Source of the DNA: Bifidobacterium dentium JCM 1195 = DSM 20436
Lineage (GTDB): Bacteria; Actinomycetota; Actinomycetes; Actinomycetales; Bifidobacteriaceae
DNA: 64,000 nucleotides
Direction: 5' to 3'
Assembly (NCBI RefSeq): GCF_001042595.1
Contig: NZ_AP012326.1
Location: forward strand, 1,612,001 to 1,676,000
Positions 62,590-64,000 of the stretch are shown here, piece after piece. The position numbers were made by a program, and so were the translations under genes. Below the pieces are notes generated by a model. The model did no database searches. It worked only from the letters and a program-made list of their open reading frames with translations, and was not told the origin of the DNA. The stretch's first letter is position 1; every line of letters begins with the position of its first letter.

Positions 62590-63408
62590 ATGGCACGTCA
62601 CTCGGCACGGACCAGACAGCAGGGCGATTCCGGCAACGGAGTTGACGAACGAATCGTGGCAAGGGCCATCGACCTGACAAAGAGCTACGGAGACAAGGAC
62701 AACCAGGTCACCGCGCTCAACCATGTGGATGTGGAATTCATGCGCGGCGAGATGACTGCGATCATGGGCCCTTCCGGCTCAGGCAAATCCACCCTGATGC
62801 ATTGCATGGCAGGTCTCGACTCCCCTACTTCCGGCAGGGTCGTCGTGGAAGGTCTCGAAGTCTCGTCCATGAATCAAAAGCAACTGACCGATCTGCGCCG
62901 CGAACAGATCGGCTTCATCTTCCAATCCTTCAATCTGGTACCGACGCTGTCTGCCGAAGAGAACATCCTCCTGCCATTGCAGATCGCGAAACGGCCCATC
63001 GACCGCGATTGGTTCAACCAGGTGGTCAAGGTGGTCGGTCTTGAACAGCGACTGACCCATCGGCCGAGTCAGCTTTCGGGCGGCCAGCAGCAACGCGTCG
63101 CCTGCGCTCGCGCAATGATGGCGCGCCCTTCGGTGATCTTCGCGGACGAGCCGACCGGCAATCTGGATTCACGTTCCAGCAGGGAGGTTCTCGGGTTCCT
63201 CCGTGATTCCGTACGTGATTACGGCCAGTCCATCGTAATGGTCACGCATGATCCGCGTGCCGCCTCCTTCGCCGACCGCGTACTGGTGCTGGCGGATGGT
63301 GAGATCACCCGCGACATGAGCCACCCCACCTATGCCGATATTCTCGAAGTGTTCGCGGACGATGACGAGGCCGAAACCACGACTTCGACGGAAGGCGCCC
63401 GGTCATGA
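62590..63408 (+). CDS. MacB/LolD-type ABC exporter ATP-binding protein
   Basis: 272 residues from ATG 62590; the upstream open frame is antisense to xerC. Walker [10 protein letters not shown], signature [12 protein letters not shown], Walker [17 protein letters not shown] and an H-loop (MVTHDPRAA) are all canonical, with an acidic tail. Belongs to the FtsE/LolD/MacB group, which powers mechanotransmission-type permeases. Ends with an ATGA overlap with the permease gene. Confidence 0.92.
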   Translation: MARHSARTRQQGDSGNGVDERIVARAIDLTKSYGDKDNQVTALNHVDVEFMRGEMTAIMGPSGSGKSTLMHCMAGLDSPTSGRVVVEGLEVSSMNQKQLTDLRREQIGFIFQSFNLVPTLSAEENILLPLQIAKRPIDRDWFNQVVKVVGLEQRLTHRPSQLSGGQQQRVACARAMMARPSVIFADEPTGNLDSRSSREVLGFLRDSVRDYGQSIVMVTHDPRAASFADRVLVLADGEITRDMSHPTYADILEVFADDDEAETTTSTEGARS

Positions 63409-64000
63409 TCCGTATCGGTTTGCGTGATGCGAGAAGCCATTTCAGCCGTTTCATCATGTCAATCGTGGCCATCGCGCTCGGCGTAAGCTTCGTGGTCGGC
63501 TCGTTCTGCTTCCGCGAGATGCTCAACAACCAGGTCTCGCAGATGATGGCCACCAACGCCGACCATGATGTGTACGTACGAGGCGCCAAACAGACCAAGA
63601 GCAGTTCGACACTGCTCGCATCGGGTTCGTCGATAGCAAGCTACAACGCCATCGACGTGGACCTCGCCGACGATATCGCCAAGGTGAAGGGCGTCACATC
63701 GGCGCGCGTGGCCTACTCACTCACCGGCGTGGTGCTGGTCGACAAACACGGCGACGCCGTGACCACTATGGGCTCGCCCTCGATGGCACTCGGCATCAGC
63801 GCTTCGACTCCGTGGCGCTCCGCCAAGTTCACTTCCGGCACGTACCCGAAAGGCGCAGATGAAATCGCCCTGCATTCCTTCGCAGCGGAGCGATCCGGTC
63901 TCAAAGTGGGAGACAAGACGAAGATCGTCTACTCCGATGGCCCGCATGACGTGACGGTCAGCGGTATCTTCTCGACCTCCGCAAGCCAGGCGGGCGCCAT
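63405..64000 (+). CDS. MacB/FtsX-type ABC permease, partial
   Basis: ATG 63405 overlaps the ATPase stop; the frame is open to the window edge, giving the first 198 residues. N-terminal helix (FIMSIVAIALGVSFVVGSFCF) followed by a MacB-type periplasmic core domain (MATNADHDVYVRG; ISASTPWRSAKFTSGTYPKG; VGDKTKIVYSDGPHDVTVSG). Expected to have three more C-terminal helices outside the window. Exports or senses an unknown substrate, such as an antimicrobial or cell-envelope compound. Confidence 0.9.
   Translation, partial: MIRIGLRDARSHFSRFIMSIVAIALGVSFVVGSFCFREMLNNQVSQMMATNADHDVYVRGAKQTKSSSTLLASGSSIASYNAIDVDLADDIAKVKGVTSARVAYSLTGVVLVDKHGDAVTTMGSPSMALGISASTPWRSAKFTSGTYPKGADEIALHSFAAERSGLKVGDKTKIVYSDGPHDVTVSGIFSTSASQAGA

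Overview
The window is high-GC, with closely packed genes, many ATGA/GTGA stop-start overlaps and strong GGAGG-type ribosome binding sites. Its host genes (AcnA-type aconitase, DUF3710/DUF3159 pair, XerC, a fused oligopeptide ABC ATPase with tandem binding proteins) fit an actinobacterium, most likely Bifidobacterium. The species cannot be fixed from the sequence alone. No rRNA, tRNA or CRISPR array was found.

Host left arm (1-16.4 kb): the end of a small ppGpp synthetase, an EamA transporter, a Bax-inhibitor-1 membrane protein, a stand-alone DUF262/DUF1524/RAMA (GmrSD-like) putative defence protein, a NarL-type two-component system divergent from an ABC-2 export operon (one ATPase, two permeases), an AraC regulator divergent from a sugar O-acetyltransferase, a MATE pump, and aconitase.

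Prophage (about 16,404-46,543, 30 kb): a complete small temperate siphophage inserted in the 3' end of a P-type ATPase gene. The ATPase C-terminal coding segment is duplicated at both ends (20 of 22 bp identical). Order: tyrosine integrase; leftward replication block (unknown 133-aa protein, a helicase-PrimPol fusion with inverted domain order, a calcineurin-like phosphoesterase); a 0.9-kb non-coding region with a duplicated hairpin module; a roughly 270-bp array with 11 copies of TGTAGT/ACTACA arranged as a large inverted repeat; then rightward genes: small regulators, an HNH nuclease interrupted by TGA, terminases, portal, MuF-like protein, scaffold, capsid, connectors, tail tube, tail-assembly chaperones joined by a -1 frameshift, tape measure, Dit, Tal, and an SGNH-hydrolase tail fibre. 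The lysis end carries an exported GH25/Cpl-7/LysM endolysin and a holin-like protein. Between them sits a lower-GC restriction-modification pair whose C5 methyltransferase has an N-terminal HTH. An excisionase-like protein lies next to attR. No classical CI-type repressor is recognisable.

Host right arm (46.5-64 kb): the P-type ATPase, a lipoprotein, a TRAM-domain RNA m5U methyltransferase, DUF3159 and DUF3710 proteins, exonuclease III, a leftward oligopeptide-uptake operon (two paralogous binding lipoproteins, two permeases, a two-NBD ATPase), XerC, and the start of a MacB/FtsX-type ABC exporter that runs off the right edge.

Most novel-looking signals: the TGTAGT array beside the replication genes, the order-swapped helicase-PrimPol, the HTH-methyltransferase with three copies of a candidate operator, the opal codon replacing a zinc-site cysteine in the HNH gene, and the GmrSD-like protein lacking the usual DUF1524 histidine.
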